In this document: positions 1 to 12,521 of the stretch, one piece after another
How positions within the stretch are numbered: the first letter of the stretch is position 1
Layout of the letters: each line of letters begins with the position of its first letter
Assembly: GCA_026545765.1 (NCBI GenBank)
Contig: CM048841.1
Location: forward strand, 70,616,217-70,680,216
Length of the DNA stretch: 64,000 bases
From: Plantago major
Lineage: Eukaryota > Streptophyta > Magnoliopsida > Lamiales > Plantaginaceae
Reading direction: 5' to 3'
Notes under the pieces: model-generated
The model's database searches: none
Told to the model about the DNA's origin: nothing
Seen by the model: the letters and a program-made list of their open reading frames with translations, nothing else
Program-made: the position numbers and the translations under genes

Positions 1-67
1 GAAGAGTGTTTTATCAACATCTCCTTTCTTGAAACCACTTTCGAGTAGGTATCTGGCCAATGTATCA
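1..67 (-). pseudogene. Copia A reverse transcriptase, fragment left of the LINE
   Basis: On the minus strand this short piece encodes the RT stretch that follows the conserved QAPRAW motif (DTLARYLLESGF). It is nearly identical to 37610-37676 of element B. It is the continuation of the RT cut off at 7569, displaced by the LINE insertion. The rest of RT and RNase H lie beyond the window edge. Confidence 0.85.
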
Positions 68-86
68 TACCATGCTCTTGGAGCTT
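68..86. repeat. LINE target site duplication, left copy
   Basis: TACCATGCTCTTGGAGCTT (19 bp) is repeated exactly at 7569-7587. The duplicated sequence belongs to the Copia RT gene. The T-rich run just to its right is the LINE poly(A) tail read on the opposite strand. Confidence 0.93.
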
Positions 87-1556
87 TTTCTTTTTTTAAA
101 TAAAAGAGCCTACGCTCTCGGACGTATTATACCATTCCTCAGGGCGGTTTATGTGAACCCGCAAACACCAAGTATCTTTTACAGATTAGAACCCAAAAGT
201 ATGCCAACGGCAATAGATAACGACTATGCCTACCTCGATTTACAAAAGTCCTAAAGATTAACATGTAAAACTAAACCTTAAGTGCCAAACCAGCCATTTT
301 TCCAACGGCAACTATACAGTGCATAGTATTGCCAATCTCGTGCCAAGTTACGCGTAGACTGTGCCACTAGATTGCCTATACTGTGCCAAGTGCCGTGCCA
401 ATTAACTACAATGTCCTGATCCAACTGTGCCAACCGTGTGCCAATTTGTGCCTGAGCCGTGCCAAATCCTGTGCCATTGTGCCATGAGAACCATTGTGAC
501 TTTGTCCCGCCCCACCTGTGCCAAGTGTGTTTTACAAAAATGTGCCAGAGCTGTGCCAAGTAGGTGCCATCACTGTGCCAAACTTTACCTAAGTCGACCT
601 TGAATGTGCCATTATTAGCCTTTGATGTGCCTTTGTACTGCATCTTCTGTGTCATCCTGAGCCACCTTGTGCAAAACCCACTAAAACTGGAAACTTTGTG
701 TCTATCCCACCAGAATGCCACCTTGTTTGCCCTGTCTGTGGCAATACCATGCCATAACTGTGCCAGAACTGAGCCATCACCTAGCCTGAATTGTACCAAG
801 CCTGTGCCAACTGTAGGAGTTAAAACCACAGCTATCTCAAAGAAACAACAAGTGTGCAATGCAAGAAAAGATAGTGATCCTATCAATAAGAAACTCAACT
901 CAGACAACCAAAAAGCAACAACACACACAAAGACTAGTGAAAAGAGAGGGAAGGATTCTCTCTTTAAAATACAATACACAGTAAACCAAACCACAGCAAG
1001 GTCCCTTCCTATTAATGAATGCAAAGAAAGCAGTTGGCCCAGATACCAGTCCTTCCAAACTGATTCCTTAAACCAAGGAATATGAAGAGCTCTAACCCTC
1101 CCATACCCACACCAAACCTGAAACCGAAGAAGCAACCAAAACAGCAAAATAGGTAGATAAAACAACCTAACTACTTCCCAGAACTAAGTATTATTATTTT
1201 TTTGCTCAGAAGGAAATCTATTTTTGTTTTTGATTTCCCATCCTAACATTTTTTTGCCTCTGACAGATGTCCCTATGGGATCTTTTGAAACCTCGGAAGT
1301 GACTAGAGATCCTGTTCTGTTTACAGATCTTGTGCCCATTTTTTTCATTGGCTTTTTTATAAAATAAAGAGAGGACTTACTAACCAAACACCACAGTAGG
1401 ACAACCAAATAATCACACCAGTCCACTAGCCAGGGAATCAGAACACAACCACAACAAGTAAAGAAAACAAACTCTCCAAATACGATCCACCAAACCATCT
1501 CTAACACCAATCCTTCAACCAACAGCCACCCAACCAAAAGACCACTAGCTTCAAGG
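87..1556 (-). other. LINE 3' UTR with TGGCACA-rich segment and A-rich tail
   Basis: The 1.47 kb after the ORF2 stop has no convincing coding sequence. Between about 285 and 810 the plus strand carries more than 20 copies of GTGCCA, mostly as TGTGCCA, irregularly spaced (TGGCACA on the element strand). Open frames across this part are by-products of the repeat. The far end has an interrupted A-tail. The length is long for a LINE 3' UTR, so some of it could be acquired sequence. Confidence 0.8.
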
Positions 1557-4500
1557 CTATCTAGCATGAGATTTTCTTAAGTAAGCTAATCCATGTTTGT
1601 CACTATAAGCTAATTGCCTTACTCTTATAGGACACTCCCCTGGATCATAAATGACATTACTTCTAGATCCCATGGCTGCATTAGCAAACAAATCTGCTAT
1701 AGAATTCCCTTCCTTGAACACATGAACAAACCTGATTGATCTGTTCTCACACAATAAGATGATCTTGGAGATGAGTGTTACTAAGTTCCATTGTCTGTTC
1801 TCTTGATGATTTGCTATTTTTCTCAATGCCACTTTAGAGTCAGATTCTATTATCACTTGAGTTAGGCCCATACTTTTACTCAATTGTAAACCTTGCAATA
1901 TTCCAATCAACTCAGCATATAGGATAGAAGAAGATCCTAGGAAGGATTGATATGCTCTCAGAATTCTCCCATCTTCATCTCTTATGACCCCTCCTGCTGC
2001 AGCTTGAGTAGTTAAATGATTATAGGCACCATCTATGTTAACTTTGACCCATTGCCTAGGAGGTCTTCTCCAATAGACTCTAATAATAACATAGGCAGTG
2101 ACAGGAGCTAAGTTCAAGTTCCACTGTTCTGCAACTGTTAAATCTCCCCTCCAGAAATCCCTAGACAAAGGCCTAGCTAGATGAGTCAAATGTAAGTAGT
2201 TCATGACTTTTTGAATAATGGCAATTGAACTCAATTTCTTCTTTCTGTACTTGGCTTCATTCCTAGCCAACCAAGAGAACCATCCTATCAATATAGGGAT
2301 GAAGATTCTTACATGATTTTTTGTTCTTAGGTCAGAGGAATTCAACCAGCTCTTGTACCTTCCCAAAACAGTAGTATGAATGTTAGGCTGGACCTGAAAA
2401 ATGGAGGAAAACCATAACCACACCTTGTTCACTTCCTCATTGTACAGTATCACATGGTTAATAGTTTCTAGGGATCTGCAGCAATGGCATTTTGACGCAA
2501 GAATAATGCCTCTAGATTGCAGGACTGAGTCAACAGGTAGCCAATTATGAAGGATCTTCCACCAGAATATTGAAATAGTAGTAGGGATCCTGGAACTCCA
2601 ACAACTAGCTAATACTTCACTCTCAGGGTACTTGTTCCTAACCAACTCCCATGCAGATTTAGTAGAAAAACTGCCAGTAGCATTTGGTTTCCAGAGAATC
2701 TGTGCACTTTGCTCCTCCTTGTAGGGTATGAGAAATATCTTTACAGCTATAGGCATAGGTATAACAGAAGATAATCTATCCCACCTCCAACCAAAGTCTG
2801 CTCCATAGTCTTGCACTAATTCATTCTCAAGTCCATCTTGGGATATAGCAACATTTTTCAGCAAACCTGAATCATTCCACTCATCTTCCCAGAAGAAGCA
2901 CAGCCCTGAACCCACTTTCCAATAGCAATGGGACTGAACATCTTTGCTGATTTTGATCAATCTTTTCCAAACTTGTGAGTCAGTATTCTTGACTTGAATA
3001 CCACCTGGGAATTGATTTTTACAGTATTTGGTATAAAGACACTGAGCCCACAGAGAATTTTGTTCTCTAAACCTGAACCAAAGTTTGTATGTGAAAGCTT
3101 CACACAGTTCTGACAATGGTCTCACTCCCAGACCAACTTCTTTAAGCGGCTTGCACAATGGAGACCACCTAGACCAATGCAGCTTCTTTCCTAGATCATT
3201 TGATCCCCAAAAGAACTTAGAAATAAGACCATCTATCAACTTGAAGATTCCAACTGGTGGCTGGCAAACTTGTAAAATATAAACTGGCATAGAGCACAAT
3301 ACACTTCGAATGAGTACCCACCTTCCTCCTTGGGATAACAAATTAATATTCCAACCTGCTAGCTTATGCCTGATTTTCTCTACTAGGGGGAAAAAGAGTT
3401 CTTTCTTTTTACTGCCTTTAGAAATGGGGGCTCCCAGGTAATAGAAAGGAAGATCTTTTGCCACAAACCCTGTGACCCCTTCTATCATAGCAATGTTAGC
3501 ATTATTCCACACATACAGTTACTCTTTGTTAAATTGACTTTCTGCCCTGACACTGCTTCATAGTGTCTGAACAAGTTCATGATCTTCTTTAGTCCATCCT
3601 TGCTGCCTTTGGTGAATAATATGAGATCATCAGCATATGCCAGGTGACTAACCTGTAAACCCTTCTTAGTATCAAAGTATAGACTTGGATTCTTCTTGAA
3701 AAGATCATTCAAACCCCTAGATAGATATTCCCCAGCAAGTACAAAGAGGGCTAGAGATAGAGGATCTCCTTGCCTCAATCCATGTTCAGAATGTATGAAA
3801 CCTTTAGCTACTCCATTCACTATTATCCCAAAATGACAGTTCTGGATGGTTCTCATTATCATGTCCACCCATGTCTGAGAGAAACCATAAGCTAATAGCA
3901 TTTCTGTAAGAAATCCCAACTCAATCTGTCATAGGCTTTCATCATATCTATCTTGATCACAGCATTTGAGCTCCTTGTTTTGACATCTAGAGATCTGACC
4001 AACTCCTGAGCTAGTAGAATATTATCTGAAATGAGCCTCCCTTTTAAAAACCCACTCTGATTTTCTGATATCACATTAGGGAGGATCACTGCCAACCTAT
4101 CATTCAACAACTTTGTGATAATCTTGTGAGAGAAGTTACACAGACTAATAGGTCTGTAGTCTGACCAGAAAGAAGGAGATTGGACTTTAGGAATTAAAGC
4201 CAGAGAAGTAGCAGATATCCCCAATGGTAAAGCTGCTCCTGCAAAAAAATCATGTATAGCTTCCAGTAGATCATCCTTAATAACATCCCAGCTAGCCTGA
4301 TAGAACTGTGCAGAGTAACCATCTGGCCCTGCAGAAGCTTCTTTATTCAAACCAAACACAACTGCCTTGATTTCCTCCAAGTTAGGAGCTTCACATAGTG
4401 ATAAGTTGATATCATGATCCACAAAAGGATTGAAAAGAGACAGATCAGGTTCTTCACTAATAGGGATATTATCTGATAGAATCTTGGTGAAATAAGAAAT

Positions 4501-5658
4501 GGCTGAAGAATGTATGGCAGCTGGTTCTGTAATAAAGATACCTTCATATTCAATACTCAGAATTTGACCTCTACTCCTTTTTCTCTTCACCATGTTATGG
4601 AATAGTTTGGTGTTCTTGTTTCCTTCTAAATTCCACCTACAAGCTGCCTTTTGTCTCCAGTACACCTCCTCCATGTTCAAAACACCCTGAAAATGATCTG
4701 CAGCCTCCCTGAAATTAGCTTTATTCTCTAGAGAAGGATGCTGAAGGACTATCTCTTCTGCCTTTTTTACATTGTCCTCTTCTTCTTTAAGTTTCTTGAA
4801 TACATTTCCAAAGACAGTTCTATTCCACCAGGATAGGTGCTGCTTCAACCTATGTAATTTTTCCCAAAACTTTTTGATTCCTGTATGCCTAGTAGGTAAA
4901 GCCCAGTGAGTAGCAATGCCTGGCAAACAATCAGGATGGAGTAACCACATGTTTTGGAATCTGAACACTGAAGGGCTTTTAGAAGAGAACTTCTCTATAG
5001 TAACAATAAGGGGTCTATGGTCAGAACATCTTCTGACACCATGTTCCACCTTATTAAGGGGAAACACATCCAACCAAGCATGATTGAATAATATTCTATC
5101 CAATCTCTTTTGAACTCCATGCCATTCCCAAGAGAAAGGGTGTCCCTGAAACCCCACATCCACCAATCCACAATCCATAATACAATTGCCAAAATCAATA
5201 ATAGCATTGATATTAGGAGAAGCTCCTCCATTAGCTTCTGCTGCATTAGTGATCACATTAAAATCTCCACCTATAGCCCATGGCAAGTCAGTACCAGCTA
5301 TACTCCTTATGCTACTCCACAATTCTTGCCTCTGCACCCTTGTACATTTGGCATACACAGAAGTTAATAGTACAGGACCAGACAACTTATTCGAAGTAAC
5401 CTTGCAGTGTAAAAATTGTCTATGGTCTTCCAAAACCTCCACCTCAAAATCAGCACATGAGAAAACCCATATTTTATTGCTACAATTACTAACTACCTTC
5501 TCCATTTTAAACCTTGTGCAGAATTTGAAAGCATCCAAGGGAACTAACGGTTCCAATATCACTACTATATTACTCTTGTTAAGGTTAATGAGGTACCACA
5601 GTTGTTGTTGAGAAGTGTTACCTCCTACACCCCTCATATTCCATATGATAGCATTCAT
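1557..5658 (-). pseudogene. LINE ORF2: endonuclease, reverse transcriptase, RNase H
   Basis: The polyprotein nicks target DNA and copies the LINE RNA at the nick. The N-terminal endonuclease (5658 to about 4980) shows WNMRG, the GGDFNV motif and the SDHRP motif. RT follows (about 4330-3500) with DYRPISL, a KIDMMKAYD block and the catalytic LAYADD. The zinc-finger region (about 2600-2390) has CHCC then H. RNase H (about 2060-1600) keeps the acidic residues of NIDGAY, YAELIG, ESDSK and the final SIADL. Two one-base frameshifts break it, near 3897-3905 and near 3500-3512; all three segments otherwise align as one protein of about 1,350 residues. The start overlaps the ORF1 stop as ATGA. Confidence 0.93.
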
Positions 5659-7437
5659 TTAGAGGCTTTTGACCTAGCCTTTCTGCCACTCTTCTTTTTG
5701 TTATTACTTCTTTGCTCCTGAAAACCTTGTTTTTTGGCATTACTTCTTGTAGCCCTAGCAACAGGAGCATGTATAACAGCCTTAACAGGGAACATCTTTG
5801 CAAAAATCTCATCAGAACTAGTCCAATCTTCTTCTTCATCTTCTTCTACACTATCAGACTTCTCAGAGTCTGAAGCATCGGTATAAGCTCCTCTCTTAGA
5901 TACTAAAGCTCCCTCCTCCTTTGACCCACCATCTGATTGAAGAGGAACTACATGAAAGGACCCTAGAGACCTCCTTCTTTTAGAAGAGAGTTGGAGAGGT
6001 TCAAAATCTTGAGAATGACATAATGGAGACCCCAACTCTGAGATGCCAACCCCCTCCTGCACACTAGGCAACTGATGAGCTACCAAATCTATACCCTCCT
6101 GAGATGCAGGTTGAAATAAAACATTGAGTGAACCCTCTTCTTCCTCCAAGGGGTCCCTGCTAAGCTTCTCCTTTAATGAGACAACCTCCAAGGTTTCCTC
6201 CTCTACGTACTTCCATGCTAGGAGTGCCTTTATCTGAAGGTATAAGGCTAGGAGGCAGATCTACCTCACCTGAGGTATCATTCAGAGCTGCAAAAGCATT
6301 ACCAGTGTCTACTAACTCCACCTCCCTTACAGCTTCCCTAGAACCTCCTCCCCTCTCAAGTCTTCTACCCCTTGATTTGTATCTCATAGGCTGCCATTGG
6401 ACAAACTCCCCTCTGCCCCCTCTTCCTCCTCTACCTCTACCATTCTGTATACCACCTCTAGCAAACTGATTGTTCCAACCTCTTTTACCATTGCCTTCTA
6501 TCCACTGATCCTCCTTTCTAACATTATCTTGTCTCTGATTTCTGACCCTTAAATGGTTAACCACATGATCATCCTGCTTTTCTCCATGAAACTTCTCTTT
6601 ATTGCCATTTGCTAAACAAGCCCTTTCTAAGTGCCCCAGTTTTAAGCAACCTTTACAGTAAGAAGGAACTTTACTATAATTCACTTTGACTGCAGTTCCT
6701 TTGTCTAATACCTTAACCCACAGATGAGTAGGCAGATTCTTTGAAACATCCAGTTCAATACATAAGTTAGCTTGAGAGAGTTTGCTTCTATTTGCCGTAT
6801 ACCCATCCACTTTGATAGGTTTACCTAGTAACTTACCTATTTCAAAAAGAGCCTCCTTATGAAACAGAAAGATAGGTAAGTTCTCTAGGGCAATCCATAC
6901 AGGTAACACAGGGGATTCAGCTTCAAATGAGAAAGAAGGTGTCCATTTAAAGAATCTAACAGGGGTGCCATTCACATTAGGGTTATCCATCAACCAAAGA
7001 GTATTAAGATCTTCTTCTAGGAACAATTTAATAGCTACATGTCTCTGATCCATAAAGCTAACATTAAATCTCCCTTTTAGCTTACAGTGTTTTAGCATCT
7101 CTGTGACTTCGAAGATCTTGGGAATTCCATAACTAAATTTTCCAATTATGGTGAGATCGAAAGATTCAGACAACTTATAGACCTCAGTATCAAGAAAAGA
7201 GATAGCCGGCATACCATTAAACACTTCCGGCACCTTAGGTTGTACCACCACACGATCCGAGTCCATATTTCCAAACTCATACTGGTGCAAAGGAGCAGCA
7301 GAGTGAGCCACAGATGCCGCCGATTTGCCTTTTTGAAGGGATGCCACATCAACATTTGCACCAAAAGAACCGAAATTCACAGCTGGAGGAGGAGTAACCG
7401 GGCAACTCAACTCCTCCACCCGGGAGGGAGAGCTCAT
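5655..7437 (-). pseudogene. LINE ORF1: Gag-like RNA-binding protein with CCHC knuckle
   Basis: ORF1 proteins of plant L1 elements bind the element RNA in the ribonucleoprotein. The best start is the ATG at 7437, giving MSSPSRVEEL; longer open frames upstream use non-ATG codons. A DUF4283-like domain spans about 7150-6700 and ends in a CCHC knuckle (CKGCLKLGHLERAC, near 6610-6655). An Arg/Gly-rich stretch follows at about 6450-6360. A one-base frameshift near 6190-6215 splits the acidic C-terminal part, which then runs to a lysine-rich end at 5655. The stop shares bases with the ORF2 start codon. Confidence 0.88.
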
Positions 7438-7568
7438 AATTAACCAGTAGTTAAAGTTGAGCAAAGAGACGAAGGCCACCGGAGATGGCAACACGACGTT
7501 GCCGGAAAACGATGATTAGGTTAAAAGATCAGTAGAAAGCGGGAGAATTTTTAGAGGGTGGATTTTTT

Positions 7569-7587
7569 TACCATGCTCTTGGAGCTT
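7569..7587. repeat. LINE target site duplication, right copy
   Basis: Exact 19-bp match to 68-86. To its right the Copia RT sequence resumes without loss, confirming a clean target-primed insertion. Confidence 0.93.
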
Positions 7588-9884
7588 GTTTCAGCCCATA
7601 CAGAGCTTTCTGAAGCTTATAGACCATCCTACTTTCTGAGGAAACTTCAAAACCTGGTGGTTGCTCAACATAGACTTCTGCAGCAAGTTCACCATTTAGG
7701 AATGCAGTCTTGACATCCATCTGATAAACTGTAAAGTCATTATGAGCTGCAAAGGCTAGAAAAAGTCTTATTGCATCCAATCTTGCAACCGGTGCATAAG
7801 ATTCATCAAAATCTAGTCCTTCGGTCTGGGTGAATCCCTTGGCAACCAACCTAGCTTTGTTTCTAGTTATTTCACCAGACTCATTCATTTTGTTTCTGAA
7901 AACCCACTTGGTTCCGATTACAGATATTCCGTCATCAAATGGAACCAGTTTCCAGACTTTGTTTCTCTCAAATTGATCCAACTCTTCTTGCATTGCAGAG
8001 ATCCAATCTTGATCCTTTAATGCTTGTTCTATAGTCTTTGAGATGAAACATCCATAGAGACAATTTGCTTTTTCAGCAATTTCTCTTCTAGTTCTAACTC
8101 CTTGGTCTATGGCACCAATCACATCCTTTGTAGGATGATTTCTTATCCATTTCATAATGGGTTTTGAACTAGTAGGATAAATATCATTTTGATTTCAATG
8201 TGAATCAATATGATCTTGATGAGATACTTGTGCAGTATCTAAGATATCTGACACATGGGAAATGCCATGGATATCTGACAATTTTTCAGTTTTAGAGATA
8301 TCTGGGACTTGTATTTCAGCAATCTCATTTTCAGATACCTCTCCATGATGAATGTTCTCAGTAACCTGTTCCATTTCTGGAGTTCTCATAGGAAATTCTT
8401 CATCATGTCTTAGAGTCATCCGTCACATTAAGCATAGGTTGCTTTTCATCATCAGACTCATCCTCTATTTGAATGATAGAATTGTTTCCTTCTGAGGATC
8501 CTTTTTCAGAATCTTTAATCATTAGTTCTTTGAACCTATATGAGAGATCATCATTTAAGAGTACTTTCTTGTTTCCATCATAGAACACTACATGAACAGA
8601 TTCTTCGATCTTTTGCGTTCTTTTGTTGTAGATTTTGTAGGCTTTGCTATTCAGAGAATAACCAAGAAATACTCCTTCATCTGCCTTTGGTTGAAATGTT
8701 CTCAAGTATTCTTTTCCATTGTTGAGAACGAAACATCTGCAACCAAACACCCTTAGATGCTTGATACTTGGGGGTCTACCAATGAAAAGCTCGTAAGGAG
8801 TTTTGTCATGGTGTTTGTTAATCAGACATCTGTTTTGAGTGTAGTAGCATCGTGTTTACAGCTTCAACCCAATAGATTTCACTTATTTCAGTGTCAGCAA
8901 GCATTGTTCTTGCTACTTCTTTCAGGGTCCTATTCTTTCTTTCAGCAACACCATTTTTTTGTGGTGTCCTTACAGAAGATAGTTGATGTTGTATACCTTT
9001 GCAGGTACAAAACTCTTTGATGTACTGGTTCACAAACTCAGTACCATGGTCTGTTCTGATTACAGATACCTTGTCATTTTTCATGACTTCGAGCTTATTC
9101 AGCAAGTTAGGTATCTCAACCCTTGCATCAGATTTGTGTTTGAGAAAGACAACCCAAGTAAATCTTGAGTAATCATCAACAACAACCAGACCATACTTCT
9201 TTCCTGCATAACTAGTTACAGAGGATTCAAACAGATCCATATGTAACATTTTCAGTGGCCTTTCACTAGAATGTCTAGTTTTAGACTTGAAAGATGATTT
9301 GGATTGTTTTCCCATTTGGCAAGCTGAGCATACACCTTCTTTTCTATATGCCATTTTGGGTAAACCAACCACCAACTCTTTCTTGGCTAGCTTATTCAGA
9401 GTTTTGAAATTCAAGTGACTCATTCTTTTATGCCATAACCAATTTTCTTCAGTGTGGCCAGATTGACTCACCATGAGACATTCTTCGGTTGTGGAGGATG
9501 CCCAATCGGCAACATAAAGATTTCATTTACGCCTTGCAACCAAGACTATCTGCTTTGACTCATTGTAAATCAATTTACATAGGTTTGACTTGATCTTGAC
9601 AGTGTACCCTTTGTCCACTAGTTGACTCATGCTTAGGAGATTATATTTCAATCCCTTTACATGAAGTACTTCAGAGATTGTAAGGGCTCCAAACTTCAAA
9701 TTGCCAAAACCTTTGGTTGGATTTTCATCTCCTCCAGCAAACCTGATATTTTTGGTCCATCATTGCAATTTTTGTAGTCAATCAGATTTGCTTTGTCTCC
9801 TGTCATGTGCTTCCCACATCCACTATCAAAATGCCACTTTGAATTAGTCTTTAGAGTGTTCTGCACAAAACAGGAAACGGGAGA
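7569..9884 (-). pseudogene. Copia A pol: protease, integrase and N-terminal reverse transcriptase
   Basis: The order on the minus strand is as in all Copia elements. Protease: DSGCGKHMTG near 9800. Integrase zinc region: WHKRMSHLNF and CSACQMGKQS near 9430-9290. Integrase core (9250-8850): catalytic sites in LHMDLFE, RTDHGTEF and KNGVAERKNRT. Then a variable linker, and RT from about 7920 with [23 protein letters not shown] and [10 protein letters not shown], cut by the LINE. Breaks: a +2 shift near 9750, GGA to TGA near 9522, a frameshift near 8850 and further shifts near 8419 and 8190. The part of RT that carries the catalytic YVDD motif lies outside the window. Confidence 0.92.
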
Positions 9885-12403
9885 TTAGGTTCTCATACCA
9901 ACAATGGAACCATCTGGACTAAAGAATCTTCCAGTAGGAATCCATTTTTGAATGAATTTCTTAGGAACATTCTTTTGTCTAATAGGAACATAAGGAGGAA
10001 TCCTAGTTAAATGATTTGTATCATTGTTGTTAAGAACTATTTTCTTCCTTGGTGTGTTCCTTGGTGCTCCATTTGGTGCTTTCAGATACCTGTCAGGTTT
10101 CTGAGTCTGCTTCTCAGCAAACTTAGCTTTTCTAGCTAGATTTCTTCTAGCCCTGGCATTCAGATTTTCAGTGGCTTGATTTATCTTCCACTTCTGATAA
10201 TTGCTGTGAGCAATTCTAGCTTTTAACCATCGTTCTTGCTCTTCTTTGTATTCACGAGCAAGTTGTTTCCCGATGGCCTTATAGCCAATACCGTTCCGAG
10301 CACCTGGTGCTATCTGAGATCTCTTCTCAGCAGCTTTGCTAGTCTCTGGATAATCTATTTTCTTTCCAGAAAATGTGACATAGGAGAATTTGTCAGCTTC
10401 TGCAATTTTTCTTTTTTGAGAGACATAGCGCTGTGGGTGATTACACTTTTCAGTGTTATGTTTCTTTTCAGGGACATTTCCCACATTTTTCCTTTGGACT
10501 TGTTTTTCCCACAAAGGCTTGGTCGCAACTGCCTTTCCTTTGTCGACAATCTTAGCTTTCTGACCGATACTGTAGATTGTTTGGGAATCACCTTCCTGAG
10601 CACTGACAAATGTTCGTCCTTCATTACTCTTATTCAGAGTGATGGAACTGTCCGTGTGTGTGTCCAGCCCAAGTCCTCTCTTTTCTAAAGGATTTCTTAA
10701 ATAAGATTGTACTTCAGTAAGAGTGTCACTAGCTTTGGCATAAGATTGAAAAGATAGTTCTTTCTTTTTGAGTTCCTAATTCTCAGAAAGAAGATCTTCA
10801 CATTTATTTTGAAGATTGGCCATTGCTTCTTTATGTGACTTTTCGGTCTCAGATATCTGAGCCTTGAGAAATGCATTTTCAGCATCCTTTTTCTCAGATA
10901 TCTTGATTAATTGAGAATTTTCCTTTTCAAGAGAATTCTTTTCTTCTTCAAAACTTTCGGCTCTAGCTCGGATCATTAGAAATTCTCTTTCGTAGAGATC
11001 AAGTTCTCTTTTGAGTTTTTCCAGATCTTTGATTCCCTCTTCATCACTTTCATAAGTATAACAGGAAGTATGTGTTACCTCATCAGCCATTAGACAAGGT
11101 TCAATGTTGGAGATATCTGGAAAGATTTCTTCAGCCATTCCACACACTTCTTTATTCTTTTGACCAAGGTCAATTACTTCATGAGAGACACCGCACATTT
11201 CTGGGGAAGGCAATGTGGAATCATCTGAATCCTCATCCTCAGAATCAGATTCAATATCTAGAGCATCCAGTTGGATTTGAATCTTTTTCCTTTCTTCAGT
11301 GAGCATAGCTCTCTGACTTCTTTTGAAGATTCTTCTGTCTTTCTTGTCACCTGTCTTTAGTTTGTTGAGGACAGGGCAATCCTTCTTGAAATGACCAGGT
11401 TTCTGACAATAGAAACAGATATCGTTTCCGATTTCTGCTTCCTCAGTACTTGATGCTTTCTGAGCCGACTTGTTCAGCGAGCTTTGCATATTTTTGTACT
11501 GGTGGTAGTTTGAGCCTAGATGCTTTTTCAGCTTTTCTTTGGCTTTTCTTCGCTCAATTTCTCGGCTGACATATTTTCCCATTTGCTTTACAGCAAGAGC
11601 ATCCTCAGTCACTTCCTTGCCGTTCTTCTTTTCAGAAGTTCCTTGAGCAACTAAAGCGACATTCTGCAACTTCTCAGTTGTTTGTTCTCTTTGAGTTGTC
11701 TCATAGTCAACAGTGGCAAGATGAGAGAAAAGTTCTACAGGAGTGACATCTGGCATTCCTTGGTTAAAGTAGAAAAACTTTGTGTGTTCCCAGTTATGAT
11801 TTAGACTTCTCACAATAGTCTTAATCTTTTCTGACTGGGTAATCTATTACTTTCACCAAGTGCAACCATGTCACTCATAAGTGTTGTAAACCGGAAATCT
11901 AGTTCTTCAAGAGTCTCTGTGGGACCTTGTTTAAAGTTTTGGAATTTGAGCGTCAAAACTTCGAACTTGTTTTCCTTTGTTTTCTCAGTGCCGGCACAGA
12001 TTTCTTCAATCAGTTCCCAGGTTACTTTCGCCGTTTTTGCACCCCACAGTTTACACTGTATGTGCTCTGGAGTAGAACGTATGATGATATTACGAGCCTG
12101 ACCATCCAGTCGATTTCTCTTGGCATCTTCCGATGTCCAGAGCTCTCTGGGCTTTGGTTCGTAAATAACTTGACTGGTAGGTCTCCCACTGGTTGACGCA
12201 TCTGTCTGTGAAGACCCATCGCTTTGTTCTCTGTCTCTACCATTAGAAACCTCTATGACTTGCTTGAGTTGTTGAATGACTATTGGGCCATTCTTTATTA
12301 CTTCGATCATTTCGTCACTGATGGCTTCTAGGTGGAGCATCATGTTGTTCTTCCATTTTTCATAATTCTCTGGCTTGAGAATTGGGGCGTCACTTAAAGA
12401 CAT
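9885..12403 (-). pseudogene. Copia A gag: UBN2-type Gag with CCHC knuckle and coiled coil
   Basis: Gag packages element RNA into virus-like particles. The start is the ATG at 12403 (MSLSDAPILKPENYEKW). A UBN2/Copia Gag domain covers about 12390-11700. The knuckle CFYCQKPGHFKKDC lies at about 11376-11418. An acidic region and then a long Glu/Lys coiled coil (about 11000-10700) follow, with a basic tail. Breaks: a 2-bp deletion near 11842 and AAG to TAG at about 10776. The frame otherwise continues to a TAA at 9885-9887. The protease lies beyond this stop in the same frame, and the same stop occurs in B and C. The long coiled coil is a Sirevirus-type trait. Confidence 0.9.
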
Positions 12404-12507
12404 CCTGCAGCAAACACACTAAACAAACGAATCAAGTGTAGGTGAAAAGCAGTTAGTGAGCACTTATCTGGGATCTAGGTTCAGTGCTGAAGGCTTGGGA
12501 ACCTCCA

Positions 12508-12519
12508 GCTCTGATACCA
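12508..12519 (-). other. Primer binding site, element A (initiator tRNA-Met)
   Basis: TGGTATCAGAGC on the minus strand, two bases after the 5' LTR, matches the complement of the 3' end of plant initiator methionine tRNA. This is the usual Copia primer. Confidence 0.92.
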
Positions 12520-12521
12520 CT

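Larger units (their letters stand above)
87..7568 (-). mobile_element. L1-type LINE retrotransposon, nearly full length
   Basis: A non-LTR retrotransposon on the minus strand, 7482 bp, bounded by a 19-bp target duplication. In order it has a 5' UTR of about 130 bp, ORF1 (nucleic-acid-binding protein with a CCHC knuckle), ORF2 (endonuclease, reverse transcriptase, zinc-finger region, RNase H), a long 3' UTR and an A-rich tail at 87-101. The C-terminal RNase H domain is typical of plant L1 elements. Each ORF contains frameshifts, three in total, so this copy cannot act by itself. The exact target duplication and few lesions suggest it is younger than its Copia host. Confidence 0.93.

Noticed and set aside
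564-1085. Open frame of 173 codons on the plus strand
   Set aside because: It lies in the LINE 3' UTR on the opposite strand. Its Cys/Pro-rich residues come from the GTGCCA repeats, and no family is recognised.
9847-9884. Possible 38-bp GT-AG intron over the gag-protease stop
   Set aside because: It is too short for a plant intron, and the GT donor is not kept in element C, so I treat the stop as a real codon.
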